Below are positions 42,886-51,329 of a stretch of 64,000 nt of DNA, one piece after another. The position numbers and the translations under genes were made by a program. Source of the stretch: Exiguobacterium flavidum (lineage in GTDB: Bacteria > Bacillota > Bacilli > Exiguobacteriales > Exiguobacteriaceae); the NCBI RefSeq assembly GCF_003344535.1, contig NZ_QPKS01000005.1:124001-188000 (forward strand), read 5' to 3'. The first letter of the stretch is position 1; every line of letters begins with the position of its first letter. The notes below the pieces were generated by a model that did not search any database, had not been told where the DNA came from, and saw nothing but the letters and a program-made list of their open reading frames with translations.

Positions 42886-44399
42886 TTGATCAGGCCTTCC
42901 TTCTTCAAATAGGTTTCTGCTACTGCTCTCGCACTCTTTCCTCCATAAGCCACTTCCTCATTCATGGCGGACATCTCTTCATCCGTGATCTTTCCAGAGA
43001 GCTGTTCGAGGGCAGCCCCGATTTCCGGATACTTTTCGAGCGTCTCCGTCCGTAGCAGAGGAGCTCCTTGGTAAGGCGGGAATAGCTGCTCGTCATCCTC
43101 GAGGACGACCATGTCGTATTTCGCGATTTCAGGATCAGTCGAGTATGCATCTATGACCTGCACATCGCCAGCCTCGATCGCCTTGTAACGGAGTTTAGGC
43201 TCCATCGTCACTACCTCTTTGAAGTTGACGCCATAGTTCTCTTGGATTCCTTTATAGCCGTCCTGCCGATCCTTGAATTCGAGCGTGAAGCCTGCAGTCA
43301 GCTGGTTTGCGACCGCCTGCAGATCGCTGATCGTCTTCAAATCATATTGCTCGGCCACTTCACGCGGAACGGCGACTGCATAGGTGTTGTTGTACGCCAT
43401 CGGCTCAAGAAGGGACAAGTCTTGCTTCTTCAGTCCTGCCTTCGCCTGCTCGAAAACGGCCTCGGATTCATTCGACTCCGGTTTTTCGTTCGTCAGGCTG
43501 GCAAGAACCGTACCGGTGAACTCGAGATAGAGATCGATTTCTTCAGATTTCAAAGCTTCGTAGACGAACGTCGTCTTGCCGAAGTTCGGCTTGACCGCGA
43601 CAGCGAGGTCCGATTCTTCCTCGATCAGCAGCTTATACATGTTCATGATGATCTCAGGCTCGACACCGAGCTTGCCGGCGACAGTGAGGTCCGGCTTTTC
43701 TGCACGGTTCAACGCGAAAGGTGTAAGGATGAGGACGAGAATCAAACCGAGTGCTGCGAACAACCTTCCCTTCTGCCGCTTGCCAGAAGCGATTTCCGTC
43801 TGCCTGAGCAGAAAGTCGAACAGCAGGGCGAGCAATGCAGCAGGGATCGCCCCAAGGATGAGCAGGTTGTTGTCATTGCGGTCGATTCCTAGCAAGATGA
43901 TGGAGCCGAGACCTCCCGCTCCGATCAATGCCGCAATCGTCGCGGTCCCGATGATCAAGACCATCGCCGTCCGGACACCGGCCATCATGACCGGTAAGGC
44001 GAGCGGCAGTTCCACCTTACGAAGACTCTGTCCTGGTGTCATACCACATGCCCGTGCCGCCTCCTTGATGGACGGATCGACCTCGATAAGGCCCGTGTAA
44101 GTGTTCCGTACGATCGGCAGCAGCGCGTAAAGGACGAGCGCGATCACCGACGGGACAGTTCCGATTCCGACGAGCGGAATGAGCAATCCGAGCAATGCGA
44201 GTGACGGGATCGTCTGAATGACGGATGTCGCCCCGATCGAGACCTCACTCGCGCGACGGTTTCGGGACAGATAGATACCGAGCGGGATGGCAATCAGGCA
44301 AGCGATGACGAGCGAGAGGACCGAGAGCTGGATGTGTTCGATCAATGCTTGGATGAGTTCTGATTTTCGTTCCGTGAACGTCTCAATTAGTCCGTTCAT
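42882..44399 (-). CDS. ABC permease fused to a substrate-binding domain (OpuC/EgtU type)
   Basis: This 505-residue protein joins a membrane permease domain (residues about 1-205; EAA loop [20 protein letters not shown]) and a C-terminal OpuAC-type binding domain (about 232-505: [51 protein letters not shown]). Such fusions transport quaternary amines, and the same architecture, with an ATPase lacking CBS domains, is known for EgtUV (ergothioneine) and Listeria BilE. The ligand cannot be fixed by eye. ATGA overlaps occur at both ends. Confidence 0.9.
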   Translation of the reverse strand: MNGLIETFTERKSELIQALIEHIQLSVLSLVIACLIAIPLGIYLSRNRRASEVSIGATSVIQTIPSLALLGLLIPLVGIGTVPSVIALVLYALLPIVRNTYTGLIEVDPSIKEAARACGMTPGQSLRKVELPLALPVMMAGVRTAMVLIIGTATIAALIGAGGLGSIILLGIDRNDNNLLILGAIPAALLALLFDFLLRQTEIASGKRQKGRLFAALGLILVLILTPFALNRAEKPDLTVAGKLGVEPEIIMNMYKLLIEEESDLAVAVKPNFGKTTFVYEALKSEEIDLYLEFTGTVLASLTNEKPESNESEAVFEQAKAGLKKQDLSLLEPMAYNNTYAVAVPREVAEQYDLKTISDLQAVANQLTAGFTLEFKDRQDGYKGIQENYGVNFKEVVTMEPKLRYKAIEAGDVQVIDAYSTDPEIAKYDMVVLEDDEQLFPPYQGAPLLRTETLEKYPEIGAALEQLSGKITDEEMSAMNEEVAYGGKSARAVAETYLKKEGLIK

Positions 44400-45127
44400 T
44401 CCGTCACCCCCCTGGTCTGTCCAAGGAACTCGCGGACGAATGGATCAGTCGTTTTCAACAGCTCGTCCTTATTGCCGATGAACACGATATGACCTTTGTC
44501 CATCAGGCAAATCCGACTGCCAAGCTTCAAAGCTTCGTTCATGTCGTGTGTCACGAACAGGATCGTCTTCCCGAGTTCCGAGTTGAGGCGAAGAAGGTCG
44601 TTTTGGAGCTGCTCCCTCGTGATCGGATCGAGTGCAGAAAACGGCTCGTCCATCAGGATCACATCCTGTTCAGCAGCTAAGGCCCGCATGACGCCGACCC
44701 GTTGTTGCTGTCCCCCTGACAACTCTGCCGGATACTTGTTTCTCAAATCGGGACTCATCCCGGTAAGGCTGAACAGTTCATCGATTCTCGACTCGATTTT
44801 CTTCTTATCCCAGCCGAGCAACTCAGGGACGACCGCGACATTCTCAGCTACCGTCATATGGGGGAACAGAGCGATTTGTTGCAGCACGTATCCGATACGC
44901 CGTCTCAGTTCATGTTCGTCGATCGACATGATCGGTTTACCTTCGATCCATATCTGTCCGTCCGTATGGTCTATCAATCGGTTTACCATCTTCATCGTCG
45001 TCGTTTTCCCGCATCCCGATGGACCGATCAAACAAAAGATCTCTCCGCGATCGACTTTGAATCGCAGATGTTCGACGGCGACCGTACCATCCGGATAACG
45101 TTTACTGACGTCTTTAAATTCAATCAT
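44396..45127 (-). CDS. ABC transporter ATPase of the OpuC/EgtU-type importer
   Basis: This 243-residue ATP-binding subunit has Walker [10 protein letters not shown] (about 35-43), the signature [15 protein letters not shown], Walker [14 protein letters not shown] and the switch His in FVTHDMNEA. It ends right after the catalytic core and lacks the paired CBS domains that give OpuA/OpuC ATPases their ionic-strength sensing, so it differs from classical osmoregulated transporters. First gene of the operon; GGAGG precedes the ATG, and a SigB-like promoter lies 45 bp upstream. Confidence 0.93.
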   Translation of the reverse strand: MIEFKDVSKRYPDGTVAVEHLRFKVDRGEIFCLIGPSGCGKTTTMKMVNRLIDHTDGQIWIEGKPIMSIDEHELRRRIGYVLQQIALFPHMTVAENVAVVPELLGWDKKKIESRIDELFSLTGMSPDLRNKYPAELSGGQQQRVGVMRALAAEQDVILMDEPFSALDPITREQLQNDLLRLNSELGKTILFVTHDMNEALKLGSRICLMDKGHIVFIGNKDELLKTTDPFVREFLGQTRGVTE

Positions 45128-45171
45128 GAACCATCCTCCTCACGTGTTGCCTATATGTAGTCCTCCCGAAT

Positions 45172-45198
45172 TTTCCCCTTCTTTTGCCACTTTCAAAC
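45172..45198 (-). promoter_or_regulatory. Candidate sigma-B-type promoter for the ABC operon
   Basis: The minus strand reads GTTTGA (45198-45193), then 15 bp, then GGGAAA (45177-45172), close to the sigma-B consensus GTTTAA-N12-15-GGGWAW. Initiation here gives a leader of about 40 nt. An alternative sigma-A reading (TTGAAA with a poor -10) is weaker. Confidence 0.5.
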
Positions 45199-45221
45199 CT
45201 TTAAATCCCAATCGGTGAAGA

Positions 45222-45249
45222 CAAAAAAACGCCCCCGTCAAGGAGGCGT
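45222..45249 (-). terminator. Terminator of the 3D-domain protein gene
   Basis: The stem ACGCCTCC/GGGGGCGT (one G-T pair) is followed by seven T on the minus strand. Confidence 0.85.
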
Positions 45250-45270
45250 GCACTATAGATTATATCAAGG

Positions 45271-45957
45271 TCAGTAGATCGTCACTTCGACGGTTCTGCG
45301 TCCCCATTGAATCGCTTCTTCTTCTGTCTCCATCATCAAGTCCATGATTTTGCCGTTGATGACGCCGCCTGTATCGATGGCGATCGCATCTCCGAATCCT
45401 TTGACATGTACTTTCGTTCCCAGTGGAATGACGTTCGGATCGACAGCGACGATTCGGCGACCTTCATAAAGAATCGTGTTCGTCACGTCGTAGCCTGAAG
45501 CCGTCAGAACTTTTCCATCATACGTACCGTTCAGCGCAGCATCGTTCGTATACGCGGTAGTCTCGAACATCTCGACCCGCCCGCCCGCGGCTTTCGCTTC
45601 ATTCCGTTGCGGCGTTTCCGTCCGTACGGAAGTTTTGGCTACTTTGCGGTCTGCAGCTTTCTTTTCTTCGGCTGCAGCTTTTTTCTCAGCTTCGGCCGCT
45701 TTACGTTCAGCGATTTTTTTCGCCTGCTCGATTTTTCTTTGCTCATCGGCACGTTTCTTCGCCTCGAGCTTTGCTTTAAGTTCAGCCTTCTTCTCAGCTG
45801 CGATACGTTCCTTATCCCGCTTCATCTCGAGCGGATTCTGTACGATTTGTTTATCTGTCCCAATACCGATCTGGGCTGCATATGTGTGATCTGGTTGTAG
45901 TGTCGCGAATCCGATGATGGATAACATCGCCGCGAAAAGAGCGTGTTTCAGCTTCAT
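45271..45957 (-). CDS. Secreted 3D-domain cell-wall protein
   Basis: This 228-residue exported protein has a signal peptide (KHALFAAMLSIIGFATL), a long Lys/Ala/Glu-rich coiled coil (about 45-110: AERKAAEAEKKAAAEEKKAA), and a C-terminal 3D domain (about 135-228). The domain shows three aspartates: VAVDPNVIPLG, AIAIDTGGV, GKIMDLMME, as in lytic transglycosylase-type MltA/YocH proteins. A peptidoglycan-cleaving role is likely. ATG 45957 starts the signal peptide; AAAGG is 12 bases ahead, a wide spacing, and an ATG at 46005 is the alternative. A WalR-type site lies about 200 bp upstream. Confidence 0.85.
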   Translation of the reverse strand: MKLKHALFAAMLSIIGFATLQPDHTYAAQIGIGTDKQIVQNPLEMKRDKERIAAEKKAELKAKLEAKKRADEQRKIEQAKKIAERKAAEAEKKAAAEEKKAADRKVAKTSVRTETPQRNEAKAAGGRVEMFETTAYTNDAALNGTYDGKVLTASGYDVTNTILYEGRRIVAVDPNVIPLGTKVHVKGFGDAIAIDTGGVINGKIMDLMMETEEEAIQWGRRTVEVTIY

Positions 45958-46156
45958 GTAGTCAATCAACCTTTCTGGCCAGTTGTGGCTTACACAACTT
46001 ATCATGCAGAAAATTGATTTGAGAAGTCTTTAAGTCAAACTGAAATATATCTGTCAAAAAGACAACCTCGGAAAAACACGCTTACAATTCTTGCATAAAG
46101 CATTGGTATTAAAGGATTATTCGAGTGTATACCTTCCTCGCAAGCCTCTAACACCC

Positions 46157-46173
46157 TGTAACTCTTCTGTAAT
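46157..46173 (+). promoter_or_regulatory. WalR (YycF) binding site
   Basis: TGTAAC-TCTTC-TGTAAT fits the WalR consensus TGTWAH-N5-TGTWAH at every position. It lies about 200 bp upstream of the 3D-domain cell-wall gene, with a possible minus-strand promoter (TTGCGA .. TAATCC) just inside. WalRK controls peptidoglycan hydrolases such as YocH in B. subtilis. Confidence 0.6.
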
Positions 46174-46192
46174 ATTTCTGATAAGTGTGACC

Positions 46193-46216
46193 AAAACGGC
46201 TCAACGGAGCCGTTTT
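46193..46216. terminator. Perfect hairpin with T runs upstream of the 3D-domain gene
   Basis: AAAACGGCTC/GAGCCGTTTT pairs over 10 bp with loop AACG and has T tracts in both directions. It sits 20 bp from the WalR site, between the second terminator at 46327 and the 3D-domain gene. It may terminate a short transcript or insulate the promoter. The rest of 46006-46378 holds no gene. Confidence 0.55.
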
Positions 46217-46326
46217 TGAAAAAAGTGGCAATCTCTACTCATCAAATGTCCAGAAAATCCTATGCATATTTTCAAGCAGACATTTGGATATTCATATATA
46301 TTACATCTTCATTCATTTTTATGTAT

Positions 46327-46360
46327 GAAAAAGCTCTTCTGCGTTTCCGCAAAAGAGCTT
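46327..46360 (-). terminator. Terminator of the Nudix operon
   Basis: The arms AAGCTCTT/AAGAGCTT with an inner GCG/CGC are followed by T residues on the minus strand, after the small DUF2187-like gene. Confidence 0.85.
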
Positions 46361-46378
46361 CCTGATAATTCCACTTCA

Positions 46379-46582
46379 TTACTTGCGTTCAAGCAGTTCG
46401 ATTTCCGATTTCAATAGCACCTGTTTTTCGAACTCGAAACCGAGTGAATCGAAGTTTTTAGTATGTGAAAGGTCGCCGACGACAGTATTCGTAAGAACAG
46501 CAGTCACTTCTGCAATCCAGCCTTCCTTCGTCTTGACCATGTCCCCCACCTGGTAATCGAACAATTCTTCAGTTTCTTCCAT
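46379..46582 (-). CDS. Small DUF2187/YkvS-like protein
   Basis: This 67-residue protein is a small KOW-like beta barrel: FDYQVGDMVKTKEGWIAEV, then VLTNTVVGDL, and a helical C-terminus. It resembles Bacillales DUF2187 proteins of unknown function. The ATG at 46582 has GGAG nine bases ahead; a second ATG seven codons earlier has no site. It is downstream of the Nudix gene (60 bp) and probably in the same transcript. Confidence 0.65.
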   Translation of the reverse strand: MEETEELFDYQVGDMVKTKEGWIAEVTAVLTNTVVGDLSHTKNFDSLGFEFEKQVLLKSEIELLERK

Positions 46583-46642
46583 GCATCTCATCTCCTGATC
46601 CATTCAGATAACTATTATCATATAAAAATTTTTGTAAAAAAG

Positions 46643-47257
46643 CTAGTCTGAGCGCAGTTCCTGCAAGAACTGGCGCAGTATTCTTGCCGTCAATCCCCAA
46701 ATGAGGTAGTTCTCGTGTTCATAGAAATGCTCCGTCACTTCGAAACGACGATTTACGTAAGCTTCGCGGTTCGCCATCCGTTCGACCGGTACCGTCTTAC
46801 CCGGTTTGATCTGCCACTCCATCTCTCCACGAATCGGGTCAGCCTGCAGCAGCTGGCTGAGCGGAACAGTAAAGACGTGGTCCACTTCATCAGGCGACGG
46901 GTTCAATACATCCGAGTGGAGTATTCCGACGAAAGGATAGATGATGGAACGGCTCGGAGCGACTGTCGGGACGAGCGGTCCAATCAATTCGACATCCTCG
47001 CGACGTACGTTCAATTCTTCCATCGTCTCACGAACAGCTGCCTCGCGCGGCGTCTCACCAGGATCTATCCGCCCGCCAGGGAAAGCGATTTCGCCCGGCT
47101 GTGATCGAAGCGTCTTTGCTCGAACCTGAAATAACAGACACAATTCGCCATCCCGCTCCATCATCGGGACGAGGACTGCAGAAGAGCGTGGCGGAAGATC
47201 GTCCTGTAAGTCGCTGAACACTTTCCGGATCTCATCGAACGTCCATTTCTGACTCAC
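46643..47257 (-). CDS. Nudix CoA pyrophosphatase-like hydrolase
   Basis: This 204-residue hydrolase cleaves CoA or related pyrophosphates. The Nudix box is GRIDPGETPREAAVRETMEE with the usual Gly, Glu and Glu-Glu pattern. The upstream LLFQVRAKTLRSQPGEIAF matches the UPF0035 CoA-ase motif, which typifies the YeaB/NudL group. ATGA overlap with the small upstream gene means coupled translation. Substrate from the family signature, not tested. Confidence 0.88.
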   Translation of the reverse strand: MSQKWTFDEIRKVFSDLQDDLPPRSSAVLVPMMERDGELCLLFQVRAKTLRSQPGEIAFPGGRIDPGETPREAAVRETMEELNVRREDVELIGPLVPTVAPSRSIIYPFVGILHSDVLNPSPDEVDHVFTVPLSQLLQADPIRGEMEWQIKPGKTVPVERMANREAYVNRRFEVTEHFYEHENYLIWGLTARILRQFLQELRSD

Positions 47258-47475
47258 GGTGTTTCCTTCGCTACTGCCTGATAGGCTTCTTCCAAATTCC
47301 GCATCCGCTGAATCAAATCGGCGTTCTTTGCGATCCGGTCTGACAAGATTGATCCGGAGACGACTTTATAGTAAGCGTTCAATGCCTGTGTCTTGGTCAT
47401 GTACGCTTCATTCTGCTTGATGTATTCCTTGAAGTTCGCCATCAGACGTGCCGGGGCGAAAAGCTGTTCGTTCAT
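47254..47475 (-). CDS. Small helical protein of unknown function
   Basis: This 73-residue protein is predicted helical (YIKQNEAYMTKTQALNAYYK; LIQRMRNLEEAYQAVAKET) and has no recognised domain. GGATGAGGG precedes the ATG. Its stop overlaps the Nudix start by four bases, so the two are translated together. No function is proposed. Confidence 0.65.
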   Translation of the reverse strand: MNEQLFAPARLMANFKEYIKQNEAYMTKTQALNAYYKVVSGSILSDRIAKNADLIQRMRNLEEAYQAVAKETP

Positions 47476-47864
47476 GGTCCCTCATCCTTTCCTGCATTCC
47501 TGCACACATTTTACGTTGTCTCTTCTATTTTATCATAATCAAGATAGAATACGCCCGTCTCTGAATGAACAGCACGGAGTCCGGAAATAGCGGGCGATGA
47601 ATCTCCTCTTCATGTGTTCAAGTCCACCATGGGTCATGAATTCCATATGGATAGTCGGCCCATCTTCGTCCGAGCAGCAGACGATCTTGATCGCAAATGA
47701 CTTCTCGGCTCGGGGAACCCGTAGCAATCATGAAGAATGAGCTGCCGATGCTGGTTGTTTCGCGGGAGAATAGGGTAATAGTTTTTTAGAAGAAATCATA
47801 AATCATTCGACCGGGACTGAAAGTAGCCGGTCTTACCTGAGATGTCAGATAAGGGGTGGTCTTG
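47476..47864. other. Intergenic region with a possible gene remnant and a leader hairpin
   Basis: Of the 389 bp, 47539-47727 (minus strand) is open for 62 codons and has GC-rich third positions; it includes IKIVCCSDEDGPTIHMEF and would need a TTG start without a Shine-Dalgarno. It may be a small or decayed gene. Near the right end, ACCGG/CCGGT and CTTA-CTGA/TCAG-TAAG hairpins precede the monooxygenase ribosome site. Confidence 0.4.
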
Positions 47865-49436
47865 TTGAGTCATAAAATTGATGTCCTGATAGTCGGTGCC
47901 GGTCCTACGGGTTTGACACTCGCCCTCGCCTTGTCCAGATATGGATTAACGTTCCGCATCGTCGAACGAGCACCTAACCGTTCGACCGTTTCAAAAGCAA
48001 TCGGGATCCAGGCACGTTCACTTGAGATATTTGCTCGACTAGGTGTATCCGAGGAGATCATGGAGAATGCGATTAAAATCAATCAGGGAAATCTGTATGT
48101 CAACGGCAAATGGCAGGCAAAGCTCGATTTCACGGATTTGAATACGCCGTTCCCGTTCGTTACGCTTCTTCCTCAAAGCGAGACGGAACGTATCCTTGAA
48201 GATAAGCTGCTTCAGTACGGCCACCAGGTCGAACGCGAAACGGAATTGACAGGATTCGCTCAGTTCCCGTCCAACGTGACAGCGACTTTGAAGAAGGACG
48301 GCGAAGTCGAGGTCGTCGATGCCTCTTTCGTCATTGGTGCGGACGGAGCGAACAGTTTCATCCGGCGGGAACTCGGGTTGCCCTTCAGCGGAAAATCCTT
48401 CAAAGAATCATGGGCGCTCGCTGACATCGAAGTCGACTGGCCGCTTTCTTCTGAGGAGGTGCATATATTCTTCTCGGACCAGGGTGTCATCGAATCGTTT
48501 CCGCTACAATCGAACGTCTTTCGGATCACAGGCAATCTCGTCAAGGACGCGCCTCCAACCGATATGGAGGCGATTTCCAGTTTTTTGAACGGTCGCGCCA
48601 AGATTCCGTTCGACCTGAAAAAAGTCCATTGGTATTCGATGTTCCGCGTGCACAATCGAATCATCGATCGCTTCGGTCATCACCGCATCTACTTGATCGG
48701 TGATGCTGCCCACATCAATTCCCCGGTCGGCGGCCAAGGGATGAACACCGGAATCGGGGATGCGATGAACCTCGCCTGGAAACTATGGTGCGTCCATACC
48801 TTCAGAGCCAGCTTCCCCCTCCTCGAGTCGTACAGTGAGGAACGGAGGGACGCAGCGAAAGGAATTCTCCGCTCCACCAACCTTGCGACGGAGCTACTTC
48901 AAGTGAACATCCCCTTTCTCTTGCCGATTCAGGAGAAAGTGATCCGCAACGGTTTGAAGGTCGTCCCGATTCATGCTTACTTGACGAACCGGATTGCACA
49001 ACTCAATAGTAAATATCCTTCTTCGAGCCTGTTCGTTTCGAATGGGCACTTCAGCCTCGGCTCACCACGTCCGGGTGAACCGATGCCGTATAGCGAGGTC
49101 GTCGATCCGAGGACGAGGCGTAACGAGTTGCTCTTGCGTCGTGCAACCCGAAACTTTCTTCTGTTGATCTTCTTGCCGAAAAATCAGGCCGTGTCGATTG
49201 AAGGCTTCGAGACCTTATCGCACCGGTATCCGGAGCTGTTCGAGACGGTCACGATTCACCAGGACCTCGTCAAGGATGGTGTCATCGACCAGGGAGGTGA
49301 GCTCTCACGCAAATTCGGAATCCATCAGTCGGGAATCTACCTCGTGCGCCCGGACGGCTTCATCGCCTACCGTCAGCAAGGTCTCAAGCTTGAGCCACTC
49401 CAGGCTTACATCGAGCATTTACTTTATGCCAGATGA
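47865..49436 (+). CDS. FAD-dependent aromatic monooxygenase
   Basis: This 523-residue class A flavoprotein hydroxylase has the FAD ADP-binding motif VGAGPTGLTLALALS (about 9-23), the DG motif VIGADGANSFIRREL and the GD motif LIGDAAHINSPVGGQGMNTG. A C-terminal thioredoxin-like domain (about 410-523) is typical of phenol- and pentachlorophenol-type hydroxylases and of rifampicin monooxygenase relatives. Substrate unknown. A TTG at 47865 lies eight bases after AAGGGG; an earlier in-frame GTG overlaps that site. It stands alone with a small membrane-anchored gene downstream. Confidence 0.88.
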   Translation: MSHKIDVLIVGAGPTGLTLALALSRYGLTFRIVERAPNRSTVSKAIGIQARSLEIFARLGVSEEIMENAIKINQGNLYVNGKWQAKLDFTDLNTPFPFVTLLPQSETERILEDKLLQYGHQVERETELTGFAQFPSNVTATLKKDGEVEVVDASFVIGADGANSFIRRELGLPFSGKSFKESWALADIEVDWPLSSEEVHIFFSDQGVIESFPLQSNVFRITGNLVKDAPPTDMEAISSFLNGRAKIPFDLKKVHWYSMFRVHNRIIDRFGHHRIYLIGDAAHINSPVGGQGMNTGIGDAMNLAWKLWCVHTFRASFPLLESYSEERRDAAKGILRSTNLATELLQVNIPFLLPIQEKVIRNGLKVVPIHAYLTNRIAQLNSKYPSSSLFVSNGHFSLGSPRPGEPMPYSEVVDPRTRRNELLLRRATRNFLLLIFLPKNQAVSIEGFETLSHRYPELFETVTIHQDLVKDGVIDQGGELSRKFGIHQSGIYLVRPDGFIAYRQQGLKLEPLQAYIEHLLYAR

Positions 49437-49469
49437 AGCCGTATGATGTTTATGAGGTGAGAAACAGGA

Positions 49470-49772
49470 ATGGAAACGATACGTATCGCATTGATCATCA
49501 TCCTCGCCGTCGCTTTCATCGTCATCGTCTTCGGACGGACGAAGGAGTCGCTGCGCTGGGTACAGTTCGGAGAAGGATTCGGTGAGAAGGGAGAAGCTTT
49601 GCTTCGGGACTATGATCGATTGCAGGCCGCTAACGTGACTTGCCGCGTCGAGCGCGGTGTGCCGACGAGCCGCATCTTCAGGAGGTTCTCGCGCAACCTA
49701 GACGACCGGGTCGCTTTATTCGTTCTTAAGGAAGAAGCGTCACGCGCCGAGCAAGTGCTCTCTAAAAAGTAA
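49470..49772 (+). CDS. Small membrane-anchored protein
   Basis: This 100-residue protein has one N-terminal membrane segment (IRIALIIILAVAFIVIVFG) and a soluble C-terminal domain with alternating charges (SRIFRRFSRNLDDRVALFVL..). The alternation of strand and helix with a final SRAEQVLSKK resembles small DUF2007-type signal-transducing domains, but the match is weak. GAGGTGAG precedes the ATG. It lies 33 bp past the monooxygenase gene and shares its terminator. Confidence 0.7.
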   Translation: METIRIALIIILAVAFIVIVFGRTKESLRWVQFGEGFGEKGEALLRDYDRLQAANVTCRVERGVPTSRIFRRFSRNLDDRVALFVLKEEASRAEQVLSKK

Positions 49773-49827
49773 AAAGACGACATGACCATCTCTGACAAAG
49801 AGAATTCAGGTCATGTCGTCTTTTTTT
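49771..49827. terminator. Bidirectional terminator between the monooxygenase unit and the NERD gene
   Basis: The arms AAAAAGACGACATGACC and GGTCATGTCGTCTTTTT pair perfectly (17 bp), with A and T runs on the two sides. The NERD stop codon lies in the right arm. Confidence 0.9.
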
Positions 49828-50374
49828 GGAGCGAGAGCAACGTATAGGCGACTTGCTTGATTTGTTTTTCGGCTAAAGGCGATCCTTTGCGCTGTTCGAT
49901 GACTTCCTTGACGATTGAAAAGTCTTTACCGACAGAAAGCTTAAGCCGTTCCTTGCGCAGGTCGGTCGCTTCAGGATAGACGAGTACAGGAAGAACCGGA
50001 ATAACAAGATCATAATCCTGTTTCAGCATCTCACGCATCAGTCGGCACATCAACTTCAACTCTTCCCCGGGGTGACTGGTTGATCGTTTCCAGCCGTGCT
50101 TCGTCATGACACGGTATTCGGTGTTCGTTAGATGAACCTGTTTCAGCTGCCTTACGTCGACGAGTATCAAACCTTTAGGGCCGACCAAAGCATAGTCGAT
50201 CAGACGTCCTCCAATTTCGACGTCCTCGACGAGCATCCAGTCGAACCGGCACGTCAAGCGCACCTCATCGACCAGTTGATCCAAATAACTGATGTCGGCT
50301 GAAGGTTGTGGCTTCAATCGGAAAAATGTCGTCTTTTGCGCTACCTTCTCTTTTTGCGTCAATACTTGCAGCAT
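49811..50374 (-). CDS. NERD-domain protein
   Basis: This 187-residue protein has a nuclease-related domain: DWMLVEDVEIGGRLIDYALV and GPKGLILVDVRQLKQVHL, with Asp and Lys/Gln in the positions of a PD-(D/E)xK-like core. DNA or RNA cleavage is possible, but the function of small NERD proteins is not known. The frame extends 19 codons upstream of 50374, but GGTGGGGG precedes that ATG. It follows gpsB on the same strand after a terminator. Confidence 0.75.
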   Translation of the reverse strand: MLQVLTQKEKVAQKTTFFRLKPQPSADISYLDQLVDEVRLTCRFDWMLVEDVEIGGRLIDYALVGPKGLILVDVRQLKQVHLTNTEYRVMTKHGWKRSTSHPGEELKLMCRLMREMLKQDYDLVIPVLPVLVYPEATDLRKERLKLSVGKDFSIVKEVIEQRKGSPLAEKQIKQVAYTLLSLQKKTT

Positions 50375-50441
50375 TCCGCCCCCACCTGTCCCTATATTTG
50401 TCTGTATCTTACCATTCCCTTTCTCTGGCAATCAAGGCATT

Positions 50442-50467
50442 GAAAAAAGAGGGGAATCTCCCCTCTT
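50442..50467 (-). terminator. Terminator of gpsB
   Basis: The stem AAGAGGGGA/TCCCCTCTT with a 3-nt loop is followed by six T on the minus strand. It overlaps the gpsB stop. Confidence 0.88.
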
Positions 50468-50763
50468 CATCCCTCTTGGTGAGGTTTTCCGAAAACCGCC
50501 TTCTCAAGGTTCGAGATTCGGCGAAGCATATCGTAGTTCGATGAGTTTGAAACCGGTACCTCTGCCTCTTGCCGGCGAACCGGTGCTTGACCTTTCAGCT
50601 CTGCGTTTTCTTTCTTCAAGCGCTCGATTTCTCGCTCGAAGTTCTCATAATCCTTGATGATCAAGTCGAGATAGCCATCGACTTCTTCGATGACGTATCC
50701 GCGAAGTCCCGTCTTGAATTCTTTCTTATAGATGCTGTCTGCAGTCAATTCCGGTTTAATCAT
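50467..50763 (-). CDS. gpsB: Cell division regulator GpsB
   Basis: This 98-residue DivIVA-family protein shuttles between division site and side wall and positions PBP1 during the division/elongation cycle. It has the N-terminal membrane/PBP-binding domain ([19 protein letters not shown], then [18 protein letters not shown]), a coiled coil ([12 protein letters not shown]) and the C-terminal helix ([16 protein letters not shown]). The length equals B. subtilis GpsB. ATG 50763 follows GGGAG. The partner PBP1 is also in the window (ponA). Confidence 0.95.
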   Translation of the reverse strand: MIKPELTADSIYKKEFKTGLRGYVIEEVDGYLDLIIKDYENFEREIERLKKENAELKGQAPVRRQEAEVPVSNSSNYDMLRRISNLEKAVFGKPHQEG

Positions 50764-50768
50764 TCCAT

Positions 50769-51329
50769 TCACTCCCACTGGTCATTGTATCGTAAGTCCT
50801 GCTCGATCATCGAGAGATCGTCTTGCGTGATTAAAAACAGTCGATAGTCGGATCTTTCGGACTCCGCTCGTGCACGTTCCACCATGAAGCGTGCTGATCC
50901 CCCGTGTTCCTCATCGAACACGGAGAGAAGTCCACTGCTCTTTTGAATCATGAACTCCGTCTTGTTTCGAAGCTGAGACGGGTTCTCATATGGCTTTTGG
51001 CTGATCGCCTCGACGAAATCGGCTCTTTTCAAGATGTCGAGGTAGTAGGCTTGGACGCCTTCCTTCCACTTCGATTCTTGCTCTAGGAACGGCAAGAGAA
51101 TGCCGAGCTTGATATCCGGATAATCCTTCTTGAGATCAAGTACGACCTCACTCGCCCAGAGTTCACAACCTGGGCTGCCATTCGTGATGAACCAGCTCGT
51201 TCCCTCGTCCTCGATCAAGCGTATGATCCGTTCACGATATGCTGCCTTCAAGACCGGGATACCAGGATGTTTCTGATCGAAAATCCCGAGTTCGTTCGGC
51301 TTGTATCCTGTAATAGCGACAACGTTCAT
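50769..51329 (-). CDS. ypsA: YpsA-like SLOG-family protein
   Basis: This 186-residue protein is a Rossmann-like SLOG/DUF1273 protein with a nucleotide-binding-type start ([14 protein letters not shown]) and [19 protein letters not shown], and [20 protein letters not shown]. In B. subtilis, YpsA is linked genetically to cell division and its gene sits beside gpsB, as here. Ligand unknown. ATG 51329 is chosen because GGAAG lies eight bases ahead; it also overlaps the yprB stop (ATGA). Confidence 0.9.
   Translation of the reverse strand: MNVVAITGYKPNELGIFDQKHPGIPVLKAAYRERIIRLIEDEGTSWFITNGSPGCELWASEVVLDLKKDYPDIKLGILLPFLEQESKWKEGVQAYYLDILKRADFVEAISQKPYENPSQLRNKTEFMIQKSSGLLSVFDEEHGGSARFMVERARAESERSDYRLFLITQDDLSMIEQDLRYNDQWE

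Noticed and set aside
45958-46378. Cyclic-di-AMP riboswitch upstream of the 3D-domain gene
   Set aside because: The conserved ydaO motif core was not found; a WalR site and hairpin explain the region better.
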